64,000 bases of DNA from Pseudomonas sp. ATCC 13867 (GTDB lineage Bacteria; Pseudomonadota; Gammaproteobacteria; Pseudomonadales; Pseudomonadaceae), in assembly GCF_000349845.1 (NCBI RefSeq), contig NC_020829.1:2177001-2241000 (forward strand), given 5' to 3'. Shown one piece after another: positions 8,706 to 18,293 of the stretch. How positions within the stretch are numbered: the stretch's first letter is position 1; every line of letters begins with the position of its first letter. The notes beneath the pieces were generated by a model. That model saw only the letters and a list, made by a program, of their open reading frames with translations, was not told the origin of the DNA and ran no database searches. The translations under genes and the position numbers were made by a program.

Positions 8706-8722
8706 TTTACGTTTTCTTTATG
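8706..8722 (+). promoter_or_regulatory. Candidate KdpE-binding site
   Basis: TTTACG-TTTTC-TTTATG: two T-rich hexamers in direct repeat, 5-base spacer, 92 bases upstream of kdpF. This resembles the direct-repeat T-rich site described for E. coli KdpE (TTTATA-type halves). It is in the only regulatory interval of the operon. Confidence 0.45.
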
Positions 8723-8813
8723 CCTCGCCGGGGCTTCGGGAATCGCTCCTTTACGCCGTCCTTGCGGAAAATTTCCGGCAGGCGGCAAGAGTCGCATGAA
8801 GGAGAGAGAAGCC

Positions 8814-8903
8814 ATGAGCGTGCTCGACGGAGTGTCCCTGGTCCTGGCCACGGGACTGTTCATTTATCTGCTGGTGGCGCTGCTGCGCGCCGATCGTTCC
8901 TAG
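8814..8903 (+). CDS. kdpF: KdpF, small subunit of the Kdp K+-ATPase
   Basis: A 29-residue hydrophobic peptide, [20 protein letters not shown] followed by VALLRADRS, with one membrane helix. KdpF stabilises the KdpFABC complex in the inner membrane. A strong AAGGAGAG site precedes the ATG and kdpA begins 8 bases after its stop. Length and the ALLRAD(R) end are typical of KdpF. Confidence 0.92.
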   Translation: MSVLDGVSLVLATGLFIYLLVALLRADRS

Positions 8904-8911
8904 GGGTGGCC

Positions 8912-10606
8912 ATGAACAGCCATGATCTGTTGCTGATCGTCGTCTTCCTGGCGCTGGTGCTGGTGCCGGCGCCGTTCCTCGGGCGTTTCTATTACAAGGT
9001 GATGGAGGGGCAGCGCACCTTCTTCAGCCCGGTCTTCCTGCCCGTGGAGCGGGCGATCTACCGCGCCTGCGGCATCGACCCCGACGTCCAGCAGGACTGG
9101 AAGGGTTACACCCTGGCGTTGCTGGCCTTCAACCTGGCCGGGCTGCTCCTGTTGTTCTCGATCCTGCTGCTGCAGGGCCTGCTGCCGCTCAACCCTCAGC
9201 ATCTGCCGGGCCTGGAGTGGACGCTGGCGTTCAATACCGCGGTGAGCTTCGTCACCAACACCAACTGGCAGGCCTACAGCGGCGAGGCGTCGCTCAGCTA
9301 CCTGAGCCAGATGCTCGGCCTGACCGTGCAGAACTTCGTCAGCGCCGCCGTCGGCCTGGCCGTGCTGGTGGCGCTGGCCCGCGGCATCGCGCGCAAGTCG
9401 ACGAACAGCCTGGGCAACTTCTGGGTCGACCTGACTCGCGCCACCCTCTACGGGCTGATCCCGCTGTGCCTGCTGCTGGCGCTGCTGTTGGTCTGGCAGG
9501 GCGTGCCGCAGACCTTCCTCGACTACGCCCACGCGCTGACCGTGCAGGGGGCCGACCAGACCATCCCGTTGGGCCCGGCAGCCAGCCAGATCGCCATCAA
9601 GCAGCTCGGCACCAACGGCGGCGGCTTCTTCGGCGTGAACTCGGCGCACCCGTTCGAGAACCCGACCATCTGGAGCAACCTGTTCGAAGTGGCGTCGATC
9701 ATCCTGATCCCGGCGGCGCTGGTGTTCACCTTCGGCCACTACGTCAAGGACCTGCGCCAGAGCCGTGCGATCCTCGGTTGCATGCTGGTGCTGTTCTGTC
9801 TTGGCCTGGGGACTTCGCTGTGGGCCGAGTACCAGCCGAACCCGGCACTCAGTGCCTTGCCGGTGGAGCAGAGCGCACCGATGGAGGGCAAGGAAAGCCG
9901 CTTCGGCACCACCGCCAGCGTGCTCTGGTCGGTGACCACCACCTCTGCCTCGAACGGTTCGGTGAACGCCATGCATGACAGCCTCAACCCGCTGTCGGGC
10001 ATGGTGGCGATGATCAACATGATGCTCGGCGAGGTGATCTTCGGCGGCGTCGGCGCGGGCCTCTACGGCATGCTGCTGTTCGTCCTGATCGCGGTGTTCC
10101 TTGCCGGGCTGATGGTCGGCCGCACTCCGGAATACCTCGGCAAGAAGCTCGAAGCCCGCGAAGTCCGCCTGCTGGTGGCAACCCTGCTGGTGATGCCGGT
10201 GGGCGTGCTGGTACTCGGCGCCATCGCCGCCAGCCTGCCGGGGCCGGCCGCCGCGGTAACCAATCCGGGGCCGCATGGTTTCAGCCAGCTGCTCTACGCC
10301 TACACCTCGGGCACCGCGAACAACGGTTCGGCCTTCGCCGGCTTCGGCGCCAATACGCCGTTCCACAACCTGATGATCGCCCTGGCCATGCTGATCGGCC
10401 GCTTCGGCTACATCCTCCCGGTGCTGGCCATCGCCGGCAGCCTGGCGGCGAAGAAGGCCACGCCGGTGGGCCCCAACAGCTTCCCGACCCACGGCCTGCT
10501 GTTCGTCAGCCTGCTGACCGCCACCATCCTGCTGGTGGGCGGCCTGAACTTCCTGCCGACGCTGGTGCTTGGCCCGGTGGCCGATCACCTGACGCTCGGT
10601 TTCTGA
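8912..10606 (+). CDS. kdpA: KdpA, K+-translocating subunit of the Kdp ATPase
   Basis: A 564-residue polytopic inner-membrane protein, the usual KdpA length, with about ten helices. The four selectivity-filter-like loops are visible as [57 protein letters not shown] and [20 protein letters not shown]. It binds and conducts K+ during high-affinity uptake. The ATG at 8912 lies 8 bases after kdpF. kdpB follows with a 12-base gap, so the two are certainly co-transcribed. Confidence 0.98.
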   Translation: MNSHDLLLIVVFLALVLVPAPFLGRFYYKVMEGQRTFFSPVFLPVERAIYRACGIDPDVQQDWKGYTLALLAFNLAGLLLLFSILLLQGLLPLNPQHLPGLEWTLAFNTAVSFVTNTNWQAYSGEASLSYLSQMLGLTVQNFVSAAVGLAVLVALARGIARKSTNSLGNFWVDLTRATLYGLIPLCLLLALLLVWQGVPQTFLDYAHALTVQGADQTIPLGPAASQIAIKQLGTNGGGFFGVNSAHPFENPTIWSNLFEVASIILIPAALVFTFGHYVKDLRQSRAILGCMLVLFCLGLGTSLWAEYQPNPALSALPVEQSAPMEGKESRFGTTASVLWSVTTTSASNGSVNAMHDSLNPLSGMVAMINMMLGEVIFGGVGAGLYGMLLFVLIAVFLAGLMVGRTPEYLGKKLEAREVRLLVATLLVMPVGVLVLGAIAASLPGPAAAVTNPGPHGFSQLLYAYTSGTANNGSAFAGFGANTPFHNLMIALAMLIGRFGYILPVLAIAGSLAAKKATPVGPNSFPTHGLLFVSLLTATILLVGGLNFLPTLVLGPVADHLTLGF

Positions 10607-10618
10607 GGAGCTTTCGCA

Positions 10619-12688
10619 ATGAATGCGCAAACCCAGGATCTCGCCCTGAAGAACTCGTCGAGAGCCGCTGACAAACGCCCGACCACCACCTTCGCCGCGC
10701 TGTGGAAGCCGGCGCTGGTGCAGTCCTTCCTCAAGCTCGACCCGCGCCAGCTGCAACGCTCGCCGGTGATGCTGGTGGTGGCGTTGACCGCCGTGCTGAC
10801 CACAGTACTCTGTGTGGTCGGCGGCGAGGCGGTGCCGACCTTCGTGGCCGTGCAGATCGCCGTCTGGCTGTGGTTCACCGTGCTCTTCGCCAACTTCGCC
10901 GAAGCCCTTGCCGAGGGCCGTGGCAAGGCCCGCGCGGACAGCCTCAAGGCTGGCACCCAGGGCCTGCAGGCCCTGCGCCGGAGCGCCAGCGGCAATTTCG
11001 AGAAGGTCGCCGCCAGCAGCCTGCGCAAGGGGGACGTGGTGCGTGTCGAAGCCGGCGAACTGATCCCCGGCGACGGCGAGGTGATCGAGGGCGTGGCGGC
11101 GGTCAACGAGGCCGCCATCACCGGCGAGTCCGCGCCGGTGATCCGCGAATCCGGCGGCGACCGCTCGGCCGTGACCGGCAACACCCGACTGGTGTCCGAC
11201 TGGCTGCTGGTGAAGATCACCGCCAACCCCGGCGAATCCACCCTCGACCGCATGATCGCCCTGGTGGAAGGCGCCAAGCGCCAGAAGACCCCCAACGAAG
11301 TGGCGCTGGACATCCTGCTGATCGGCCTGACGCTGATCTTCCTGCTGGTGGTCGTCACCCTGAAGCCGTTCGCCCTGTTCGCCGGCGGCAACCTGCCGCT
11401 GGTGTTCCTGGTGGCGCTGCTGGTGACGCTGATCCCCACCACCATCGGCGGCCTGCTCTCGGCCATCGGCATCGCCGGCATGGACCGCCTGGTGCGCCTG
11501 AACGTCATCGCCAAGTCCGGCCGCGCCGTGGAAGCGGCGGGGGACGTGCATGTGCTGATGCTCGACAAGACCGGCACCATCACCTTCGGCAACCGTCGCT
11601 GCAGCGCGCTGCACACCGCCCCCGGCGTGCAGCCGCTGGAACTGGCCGAGGGTGCGTTCCTCGCATCGCTGGCCGACGACACGCCCGAGGGCAAGTCGAT
11701 CGTGGAGTTCCTGCGGGCGCAGATCATCCTGCCCGAGCCGGAGCGCAACCGTGTGACCCCGGTGGCCTTCAGCGCCGAGACGCGCCTGTCGGGTATCGAC
11801 ATCGACGGGCACGTGTACCGCAAGGGCGCGGTGGATGCCGCGCTGGCCTTCGTCGGCATGGAGCGCGCGCAGATGCCCGAGAGCCTGGCCAAGGAGATCG
11901 AGCGCATCGCCCAGAGCGGCGGCACGCCGCTGCTGGTGGTGGCCGATGGCAAGCTGCTGGGCGCCATCCACCTGAAGGACGTGGTCAAACCGGGTATCCG
12001 CGAGCGCTTCGCCGAACTGCGCCGCATGGGTATCCGTACCGTGATGGTGACTGGCGACAACCCGCTCACCGCTGCCGCCATCGCTGCAGAAGCGGGGGTG
12101 GACGACGTGATCGCCGAAGCCACGCCGGAGAAGAAGCTGGCGCGCATCCGCCAGGAGCAGGGCGAGGGGCGCATGGTCGCCATGTGCGGCGACGGTGCCA
12201 ACGATGCCCCCGCACTCGCTCAGGCCGATGTCGGCATGGCCATGAACGACGGCACCCAGGCCGCCCGCGAGGCCGCCAACCTGGTGGACCTGGACAGCGA
12301 CCCGACCAAGCTGCTGGACGTGGTGCAGGTGGGCAAGGAGCTGCTGGTGACCCGTGGCGCGCTGACCACCTTCTCGGTAGCCAACGACGTGGCCAAGTAT
12401 TTCGCCATCCTGCCCGCGCTGTTCGCCGGCATCTACCCGCAGCTGGGCGTGCTCAATGTCATGAAGCTGGCCAGTCCGCAGAGCGCCATCCTCTCGGCCA
12501 TCGTGTTCAACGCGCTGATCATCGTCGCGCTGATCCCCCTGGCCCTGCGCGGCGTGCGCGTGCAGGCCAGCGACGCGTCGCAGCTGCTGCGGCGCAACCT
12601 GCTGATCTACGGCGTCGGCGGGCTGCTGGCGCCGTTCGTGGGGATCAAGCTGATCGACATGATCCTGGTCGCCATCGGTCTGGCTTGA
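10619..12688 (+). CDS. kdpB: KdpB, P-type ATPase catalytic subunit
   Basis: A 689-residue P-type ATPase. The phosphorylated Asp is residue 316 in [11 protein letters not shown]. The actuator-domain TGES is present as ITGESAPV, and the hinge is [21 protein letters not shown] hydrolysis here powers K+ import through KdpA. SD GAGGAG lies about 8 bases before the ATG. After its stop, unusually, come 197 bases of repeats before kdpC. Confidence 0.98.
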   Translation: MNAQTQDLALKNSSRAADKRPTTTFAALWKPALVQSFLKLDPRQLQRSPVMLVVALTAVLTTVLCVVGGEAVPTFVAVQIAVWLWFTVLFANFAEALAEGRGKARADSLKAGTQGLQALRRSASGNFEKVAASSLRKGDVVRVEAGELIPGDGEVIEGVAAVNEAAITGESAPVIRESGGDRSAVTGNTRLVSDWLLVKITANPGESTLDRMIALVEGAKRQKTPNEVALDILLIGLTLIFLLVVVTLKPFALFAGGNLPLVFLVALLVTLIPTTIGGLLSAIGIAGMDRLVRLNVIAKSGRAVEAAGDVHVLMLDKTGTITFGNRRCSALHTAPGVQPLELAEGAFLASLADDTPEGKSIVEFLRAQIILPEPERNRVTPVAFSAETRLSGIDIDGHVYRKGAVDAALAFVGMERAQMPESLAKEIERIAQSGGTPLLVVADGKLLGAIHLKDVVKPGIRERFAELRRMGIRTVMVTGDNPLTAAAIAAEAGVDDVIAEATPEKKLARIRQEQGEGRMVAMCGDGANDAPALAQADVGMAMNDGTQAAREAANLVDLDSDPTKLLDVVQVGKELLVTRGALTTFSVANDVAKYFAILPALFAGIYPQLGVLNVMKLASPQSAILSAIVFNALIIVALIPLALRGVRVQASDASQLLRRNLLIYGVGGLLAPFVGIKLIDMILVAIGLA

Positions 12689-12693
12689 CCGGT

Positions 12694-12771
12694 GTAGGAG
12701 CGAGCTTGCTCGCGAACGGATTTCCCGGCAGCTCAGGCGCTCGGGCGGTTCGCGAGCAAGCTCGCTCCTAC
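12694..12771. repeat. Inverted REP pair between kdpB and kdpC
   Basis: A canonical REP at 12694-12716 and its inverted copy at about 12750-12771 start 6 bases after the kdpB stop. The spacer (GGATTTCCCGGCAGCTCAGG...) closely resembles the one at 60728-60804. It sits inside what is normally an uninterrupted operon. Confidence 0.92.
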
Positions 12772-12814
12772 AGATCACGGCCAGCCTCGATCTGGCCGGA
12801 TGCACCGAGCAACA

Positions 12815-12847
12815 CCCTCTCCCTCTGGGAGAGGGCCGGGGTGAGGG
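12815..12847. repeat. CCCTCTCCCTCTGGGAGAGG repeat
   Basis: A hairpin-forming CT/GA-rich repeat (CCCTCTCCC/GGGAGAGGG) followed by CGGGGTGAGGG. Related copies lie at 13494-13541 and 60659-60696. This type is widespread in intergenic DNA of pseudomonads. It may act as a weak terminator or RNA stabiliser inside the kdp transcript. Confidence 0.75.
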
Positions 12848-12885
12848 CAATCCCTCGCTCCCAACCCAACAGAGGATCACCCAAA

Positions 12886-13434
12886 ATGCTCAAGCAACTC
12901 CGCCCTGCCATCGCCTCGCTGATCCTGCTCAGCGCCGTCACCGGCATCGCCTATCCGCTGGCCGTCACCGCCATCGCTCAGGTTGCCTTTCACGACCAGG
13001 CCAACGGCAGCCTGGTGCGCGACGAGCAGGGCAACGTGCGCGGCTCGGCGCTGATCGCGCAGAAGTTCGACGGCGCCCAGTGGTTCCATTCGCGGCCCTC
13101 GGCCGGCGACTTCGCCACCGTCTCCAGCGGCGCCAGCAACCTTGCGCCCGGCAACCCGGCGCTGGCCGAACGCATCGCCAAGGACGCCGCCGCCCAGCAG
13201 GTCGGCGCGCAGCCGGTGCCGCTGGCGCTGGTCACCACCTCCGGCAGCGGCCTCGACCCGCAACTGCCGCCCGCCGCTGCGCTGTATCAGGTGCCGCGCA
13301 TTGCGCTGGAGCGCGGCGTACCGGCGGCGAGCCTGGAAAAGCTGGTGGAAGCCAACACCGAGCGTCCGCTGATCGGCCCCGCCGTGGTCAACGTGCTGGC
13401 GCTGAACATGGCCCTGGCCAGCCAGCCTCGCTAG
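12886..13434 (+). CDS. kdpC: KdpC, accessory subunit of the Kdp ATPase
   Basis: A 182-residue protein with one N-terminal membrane helix ([20 protein letters not shown]) and a periplasmic domain containing [19 protein letters not shown] and the [10 protein letters not shown] motif typical of KdpC, ending in [10 protein letters not shown]. KdpC contacts KdpA and KdpB and raises ATP affinity. AGAGGA at 12871 supports the ATG at 12886. The gene is flanked by repeats on both sides (12694-12847 and 13494-13541), unlike the usual tight kdpABC arrangement. Confidence 0.96.
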   Translation: MLKQLRPAIASLILLSAVTGIAYPLAVTAIAQVAFHDQANGSLVRDEQGNVRGSALIAQKFDGAQWFHSRPSAGDFATVSSGASNLAPGNPALAERIAKDAAAQQVGAQPVPLALVTTSGSGLDPQLPPAAALYQVPRIALERGVPAASLEKLVEANTERPLIGPAVVNVLALNMALASQPR

Positions 13435-13493
13435 ACTCCAGCGCCACTGCGATCCGGGCCGTGGGATGATGTTTCCTGCGCGTCTCGGGCAAC

Positions 13494-13541
13494 CCCCTCT
13501 CCCTTTGGCGCGGGGCGCGTAGCCAGGGCTGGGGTGAGGGG
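13494..13541. repeat. CT-rich repeat, expanded loop copy
   Basis: CCCCTCTCCCTTTGGCGCGG then a loop and AGGGCTGGGGTGAGGGG: same family as 12815-12847 but with a longer centre. It lies between kdpC and kdpD and could give a partial barrier between the structural and regulatory halves of the operon. Confidence 0.7.
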
Positions 13542-13601
13542 CTTTGCCGGCTCACTCCAATGACATGAAGCGAGCGCCGAAAGCGCTCCGAGGATAGCCC
13601 C

Positions 13602-16259
13602 ATGACCGACCCCAACCGCGCCGACGCCCTGCTTGCCGACTTGCCGGGCATGGGCCGTGGCCGCCTGAAGGTATTCCTTGGCGCCGCGCCTGGGGTCGGC
13701 AAGACCTACGCCATGCTGCTGGCGGCCCAGGGGCAGTTGCGCCAGGGCGTGAACCTGCGCGTGGGCATCGTCGAAACCCACGGTCGCGCCGAGACCGAGG
13801 CGTTGCTCGCCGGCCTGCCGCAGCAGGCGCTCAAGCGCTCGGTCTACCGTGGCATCACCCTGGAAGAGATGGACCTCGACGGCCTGCTGGCCGATCCGCC
13901 GCAACTGGCGCTGGTCGACGAGCTGGCCCACAGCAACGCCCCCGGCAGCCGCCACGCCAAGCGCTGGCAGGACATCCAGGAACTGCTCTCGGCCGGCATC
14001 GACGTCTACACCACGGTCAACGTACAGCACCTGGAAAGCCTCAACGACCAGGTGCGCGACATCACCGGCGTACAGGTGCGCGAAACTGTGCCCGACTGGG
14101 TGCTGCAGGAGGCCTACGACCTGTTGCTGGTGGACCTGCCGCCGCGCGAACTGCTCGAGCGCCTGCGCGAAGGCAAGGTCTACGTGCCCGAACAGGCGCG
14201 CGCCGCCATCGACGCCTTCTTCAGCCAGACCAACCTCACCGCGCTGCGCGAACTGACCATGCAGACCGCCGCCGCGCGGGTCGATGCCGACCTGGCCCAT
14301 CGCTATCGCCAGCAGGGCGGCGAGGCGCCAGCCGTGCGCGGGCGCATGCTGGTCGGCGTGGACGGCGAACACAATGCCGAGCGCCTGGTGCGCCACGCCT
14401 GCCGCGTGGCCGAGCGCCGGCACCTGCCGTGGTCGCTGGTGCATGTGGATACGGGCGATGCGCGCAGCGAAGAGTCGCGCATGCAACTGCAAAACGCCCA
14501 GCAGCTGGCCGAACGTCTGGGGGGCGACGTGGTGGAACTGCGCGGCGGCGAAGTGGCGCGCACCCTGGTCGAACATGCCAAGGAGCGTCGCGCCACGCTC
14601 TTGCTGGTGGGGCGCTCGCGACAGCGCTGGCATCGCCGGCTGTTCGGCGGCGGGCTGGCGGCGCGTCTACTGCGGTTGGGCGATGGGCTGGAAGTCAGTG
14701 TGCTCGACAGCGAGGCCGATCTCGCTCCGCCGAAAGCCCGTCCGCAATCCCCCTGGCCCTGGGGCAGCTATCTGCTGGCCGCACTGGCCGCGGCGGGCGC
14801 CAGCGCGTTGGCCTGGGCCGTGGCGAGTGTCCTGGAGCTGCCGAACATTTCCCTGGTGTTCCTCGCCGCCGTCCTGCTGGTGGCGGTGCGCAGCAGCCTC
14901 GGCCCGGCGCTGGCGTGCGCGGTGCTGTCGTTCCTGGCCTACGACTTCCTGTTCATCCCGCCGCACTTCTCCTTCTCCATCCAGCGCGAAGAAGACGTGC
15001 TGACCCTGCTGTTCTTCCTGCTCATGGCCGGCCTCACCGGCAACCTCGCGGCCCGCCAGCGCCGGCAACTGCAGGCGCTGCGCGAGACGCAGGAAGAGAC
15101 CAGCCAGATGCTCGAACTGTCGCGCAAGCTGACCGCCGCCACTGACCGCAAGGCAGTGATGGCCGCTGCCGCGCAGCAGCTGGGCGGCTGGGAGGGGCTG
15201 GACATCTGCCTGCTCGGACAAGCCCACGGCGAGTGGAAGGTGGAGGGAGGCCTGAGCCGCCCGCTGGACGACCAGGAACGCGCCGCCGCCGACTGGGCCT
15301 GGCAGCATGACCAGCCCGCCGGCCTGGGCACCGGCACGCTGCCGGGCGGGCGCTGGTGGTGGTGGCCGCTGTCCGGCGAGGAAGGCCCGCTGGCGCTGCT
15401 GGGCGTCAGCCCGCGCGACCGCCAGCCGTTGCCCGGCTCGCGTCGCCGCCTGCTCGCCGCCCTTGGCCAGCCGCTGGGCCAGGCCCTGGCCCGCGCGCGC
15501 CTGGCCGAGGACCTGGAGGCCGCGCGCCTGCACGGCGAAACCGAACAACTGCGCAGCGCGTTGCTGGCCTCGGTCAGCCACGATTTGCGCACGCCGCTCA
15601 CTTCCATGCGCGGCGCCATCGACAGCCTGCTGGCTCTGGGTGACGCGATTCCGCCCGACGACCGTCGCGAACTGCTGGAAAGCACCCGCGACGAGGCCGA
15701 GCGCCTGGACCGCTACATCCAGAACCTGCTGGACATGACCCGCCTCGGCCACGGCGGCCTGAAGCTGTCGCGCGACTGGGTGTCGCCCGGCGACATCGTC
15801 GGCAGCGCGCTCAACCGCCTGCGCGCGGTGGTTGCCCCGTACCGCGTGGAAACCCGCGTGCCGCCCGAGCTGCCGCTGCTCTACGTGCATGCGGCGCTGA
15901 TCGAGCAGGCGCTGGTCAACGTGCTGGAAAACGCCGCGCGCTTCTCGCCGCCGCAAGGGCGCCTGCGGGTGGCGGTGGAGGCGAACGAAGAGGAGCTGCG
16001 CTTCTCGGTCAGCGACGAAGGACCGGGCATTCCGCCGGCCGAGCGCGAGAAGATCTTCGACATGTTCTACACCGCCGCGCGCGGCGACCGCGGCGGGCAG
16101 GGCACCGGGCTGGGCCTGGCGATCTGCCAGGGCATGGTCGGCGCCCACGGCGGGCGGATCACCGTCGAGGACGGCATCGACGGACGCGGCACCACCCTCG
16201 TGCTGCACCTGCCGCTGCAGCAGCAGCCGGACCTGGAGCAGCTTGATGCCGCTGTCTGA
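13602..16259 (+). CDS. kdpD: KdpD, K+-sensing histidine kinase
   Basis: An 885-residue sensor kinase with all KdpD parts. Residues about 20-230 are the KdpD domain with Walker A (GAAPGVGKTYAML) and the ELAHSNAPGSRH motif. About 245-370 is a UspA-like domain. Four closely spaced membrane helices lie at about 385-490. A GAF-like region precedes the kinase core, with phospho-acceptor His660 in SVSHDLRTPLTSM, an N box (LVNVLENAARFSP) and G boxes (DEGPGIPP, GTGLGLAICQG). It phosphorylates KdpE under K+ limitation. Its 3' end meets or overlaps the kdpE start region. Confidence 0.97.
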   Translation: MTDPNRADALLADLPGMGRGRLKVFLGAAPGVGKTYAMLLAAQGQLRQGVNLRVGIVETHGRAETEALLAGLPQQALKRSVYRGITLEEMDLDGLLADPPQLALVDELAHSNAPGSRHAKRWQDIQELLSAGIDVYTTVNVQHLESLNDQVRDITGVQVRETVPDWVLQEAYDLLLVDLPPRELLERLREGKVYVPEQARAAIDAFFSQTNLTALRELTMQTAAARVDADLAHRYRQQGGEAPAVRGRMLVGVDGEHNAERLVRHACRVAERRHLPWSLVHVDTGDARSEESRMQLQNAQQLAERLGGDVVELRGGEVARTLVEHAKERRATLLLVGRSRQRWHRRLFGGGLAARLLRLGDGLEVSVLDSEADLAPPKARPQSPWPWGSYLLAALAAAGASALAWAVASVLELPNISLVFLAAVLLVAVRSSLGPALACAVLSFLAYDFLFIPPHFSFSIQREEDVLTLLFFLLMAGLTGNLAARQRRQLQALRETQEETSQMLELSRKLTAATDRKAVMAAAAQQLGGWEGLDICLLGQAHGEWKVEGGLSRPLDDQERAAADWAWQHDQPAGLGTGTLPGGRWWWWPLSGEEGPLALLGVSPRDRQPLPGSRRRLLAALGQPLGQALARARLAEDLEAARLHGETEQLRSALLASVSHDLRTPLTSMRGAIDSLLALGDAIPPDDRRELLESTRDEAERLDRYIQNLLDMTRLGHGGLKLSRDWVSPGDIVGSALNRLRAVVAPYRVETRVPPELPLLYVHAALIEQALVNVLENAARFSPPQGRLRVAVEANEEELRFSVSDEGPGIPPAEREKIFDMFYTAARGDRGGQGTGLGLAICQGMVGAHGGRITVEDGIDGRGTTLVLHLPLQQQPDLEQLDAAV

Positions 16260-16302
16260 AAGGCTCAAGCTGGACGGCCACGCCAGCCAGTCCAGCTTTC
16301 CG

Positions 16303-16995
16303 ATGAACGCCAGCGCCGCCACCATCCTGGTCGTCGACGACGAACCGCAGATCCGCAAGTTCCTCCGCATCAGCCTCAGCGCCGGCGGCTACAAGGTGCT
16401 CGAAGCCGGCACCGGCGAGGAGGGCCTGGCCCAGGCTGCTCTGGGCCGACCGGACCTCGTCGTGCTCGACCTCGGCCTGCCGGACAAGGACGGCCAGGAC
16501 GTGCTGCGCGAACTGCGCGAGTGGTCGCAGGTGCCGGTGCTGGTGCTCTCGGTGCGCGCCAGCGAAAGCGAGAAGGTGCTGGCGCTGGACAGCGGTGCCA
16601 ACGACTACGTGACCAAGCCGTTCGGCATCCAGGAATTCCTCGCCCGCATCCGCGTGCTGCTGCGCCAGGGCGGCAGTGGCGAGACCCAGGAAGTGCTGGT
16701 CGCGGTCGGCCCGTTGAGCGTGGATTTCTCCTACCGCCGGGTGCTGCTGGACGGCGCCGAAGTCTCGCTGACCCGCAAGGAATACGCCGTGCTTTCGACC
16801 CTGGCGCGTCACGTTGGCCGGGTGGTGACCCAGCAGCAACTGCTCAAGGATATCTGGGGGCCGACCCATACCGAGGATACCCACTACCTCCGCGTAGTGG
16901 TCGGGCATCTGCGGCAGAAGCTCGCCGATGACCCGGCGACGCCGCGCTTCATCGTCACCGAGGCCGGCGTCGGCTATCGCTTGCGCGAAGGTTGA
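16303..16995 (+). CDS. kdpE: KdpE, response regulator
   Basis: A 230-residue OmpR-type regulator. Receiver domain at residues 5-118 (ILVVDDEP acidic pair; phospho-acceptor Asp in VVLDLGLPDKDG, about residue 56; Lys in NDYVTKPF). The C-terminal winged helix ends at HYLRVVVGHLRQKL...GVGYRLREG. Phosphorylated KdpE activates kdpFABC. The 16303 ATG gives the usual family length. An in-frame ATG at 16246, inside the kdpD 3' end, has a better-placed GGAG site and would add 19 residues, so the true start is uncertain. Confidence 0.93.
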   Translation: MNASAATILVVDDEPQIRKFLRISLSAGGYKVLEAGTGEEGLAQAALGRPDLVVLDLGLPDKDGQDVLRELREWSQVPVLVLSVRASESEKVLALDSGANDYVTKPFGIQEFLARIRVLLRQGGSGETQEVLVAVGPLSVDFSYRRVLLDGAEVSLTRKEYAVLSTLARHVGRVVTQQQLLKDIWGPTHTEDTHYLRVVVGHLRQKLADDPATPRFIVTEAGVGYRLREG

Positions 16996-17032
16996 TCCTT
17001 AGGATGAACGGCCTCAGTACGGGTGGGGAAAC

Positions 17033-17118
17033 GGTTCGCCAGCAAGGACTAGGCGTCCCCCTCGGTCCTACGAAGAGCCGAGCGGCGAGGTCCTGTAGGA
17101 GCGAGCTTGCTCGCGAAC
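17033..17118. repeat. REP pair: one long-loop, one canonical
   Basis: An inverted long-loop REP (GTTCGCCAGCAAGGACTAGG, then CGTCCCCCTCGGTCCTAC) at 17034-17071 and a canonical REP at 17095-17118. It fills the gap between the convergent kdpE and patatin genes. Confidence 0.85.
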
Positions 17119-17140
17119 CGCATGGCAGCGGATCAGCCGG

Positions 17141-18184
17141 TCAGTACTGATTCTCCTCCTCGTACCGATCCAGCGTGTCGCTGGCGATCTGCCGGCCGAG
17201 GGCGATCAGTTCCGGGGCCTTGTAGAACTCGAAGAAGCGGCACACGCGCTTGGGCACGTTGATCAGGATGTCCGGCGGGTATCCGGCGATCTTGTACTGC
17301 GCCAGCGAGGTCTGCATCACCTCGAAGCTCTGGTTGACCAGTTCCAGCAGGGATGCCGGGCTGCTGCTGTCGATCACCTGGCTGCCGGTGGCCGAACGCG
17401 GCGAGCCCTTGGCCAGGGGCGCGGCGGCCGGTTGCTGCATTTCCGGCTCGGCCGGTTGCTCGGCGAGGGCCGGCACCGGGTGGAGCAGGGCGTCGGGCAG
17501 CAGTTCCGGCGGCGCTTCGGCGTCGCCGCCCTGGCGGCGGAAGAAGCTGAGCTTGTTGCTCAGGCTGCCGATCACCGCGTCGAAGCGGCCCATGAGGGCT
17601 GGCGGGCGCTCGATCACCGGCAGCGAATACTGGCGCTGGTTGGTGGCGTTGAGGTTGACCGCGACGATCAGGTCGGCGTGGGTCGAAACCACCGGGACGA
17701 TCGGCAACGGGTTGAGCAGGCCGCCGTCCACCAGCATGCGCGAGCCCTGCATGACCGGGGTGAACAGGCTGGGGATCGCCGCCGAGGCGCGCATGGCCTG
17801 GTGCAGGCAGCCTTCCTGGAACCAGATTTCCTGCTGGTTGGTGAGGTCGGTGGCGACGGCGGTGTAGGGAATCGGCAGATCCTCGATATCGACCTCGCCG
17901 AGCATCTCGTGGATCTTGCCGAAAACCCGCTCGCCACGGATGGCGCCGAGGCGGAAGCTCACGTCGAGCAGGCGCAGCACGTCCAGGTAATCCAGGCTCT
18001 CCACCCAGTCGCGGTACTCTTCCAGCTTGCCGGCGGCGTAGATGCCGCCGATCACCGAACCCATCGAGCAGCCGGCGATGCAGACGATCTCGTAGCCGCG
18101 CCGTTCGATCTCCTCGATCACGCCAATATGCGCGTAGCCGCGCGCTCCGCCGGAACCGAGCACCAGCGCAATCTGTTTTGACAT
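17141..18184 (-). CDS. Patatin-like phospholipase (RssA type)
   Basis: A 347-residue protein with the patatin catalytic dyad layout: oxyanion loop LVLGSGGARGYAHIG at residues 7-21, nucleophile Ser in IAGCSMGSVIGG, and Asp in MLVDGGLLNP near residue 155. These enzymes hydrolyse lipid acyl esters. The C-terminal 150 residues, with a Pro/Ala-rich linker (PAEPEMQQPAAAPLAKG), are outside the core domain and probably regulatory. The ATG at 18184 is preceded by AAGGGGGGAA, a strong ribosome site. No signal peptide, so probably cytosolic or peripheral. It is divergent from selD. Confidence 0.88.
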   Translation of the reverse strand: MSKQIALVLGSGGARGYAHIGVIEEIERRGYEIVCIAGCSMGSVIGGIYAAGKLEEYRDWVESLDYLDVLRLLDVSFRLGAIRGERVFGKIHEMLGEVDIEDLPIPYTAVATDLTNQQEIWFQEGCLHQAMRASAAIPSLFTPVMQGSRMLVDGGLLNPLPIVPVVSTHADLIVAVNLNATNQRQYSLPVIERPPALMGRFDAVIGSLSNKLSFFRRQGGDAEAPPELLPDALLHPVPALAEQPAEPEMQQPAAAPLAKGSPRSATGSQVIDSSSPASLLELVNQSFEVMQTSLAQYKIAGYPPDILINVPKRVCRFFEFYKAPELIALGRQIASDTLDRYEEENQY

Positions 18185-18255
18185 CGGGTAATTCCCCCCT
18201 TGCGAAACATTTCGACGATACGCCCGGGGACAAGCGCCGCCAAGGTCGGCTTTGC

Positions 18256-18261
18256 TAGAAT
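18256..18261 (+). promoter_or_regulatory. Candidate extended -10 for selD
   Basis: TGCTAGAAT at 18253-18261 has the TGN-TANNNT form of an extended -10, 32 bases before the selD ATG. No clear -35 at 17 bases upstream. Confidence 0.35.
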
Positions 18262-18293
18262 TGTCGCCTGTTTTTCCTTCGCCGGAGTCCGCG

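Noticed and set aside
8900..12880. Very long open frames antisense to kdpA-kdpB, and similarly antisense to muxB (25226-28297) and muxC (28243-31392)
   Set aside because: They mirror strongly coding genes, their products are Gln/His/Arg-rich low-complexity strings, and stop codons are rare antisense in GC-rich DNA. No ribosome sites or families.
10702..13434. An open frame running through kdpB (out of frame) into kdpC
   Set aside because: Only the part from 12886 is real KdpC; the upstream part is a frame shadow of kdpB and the repeats.
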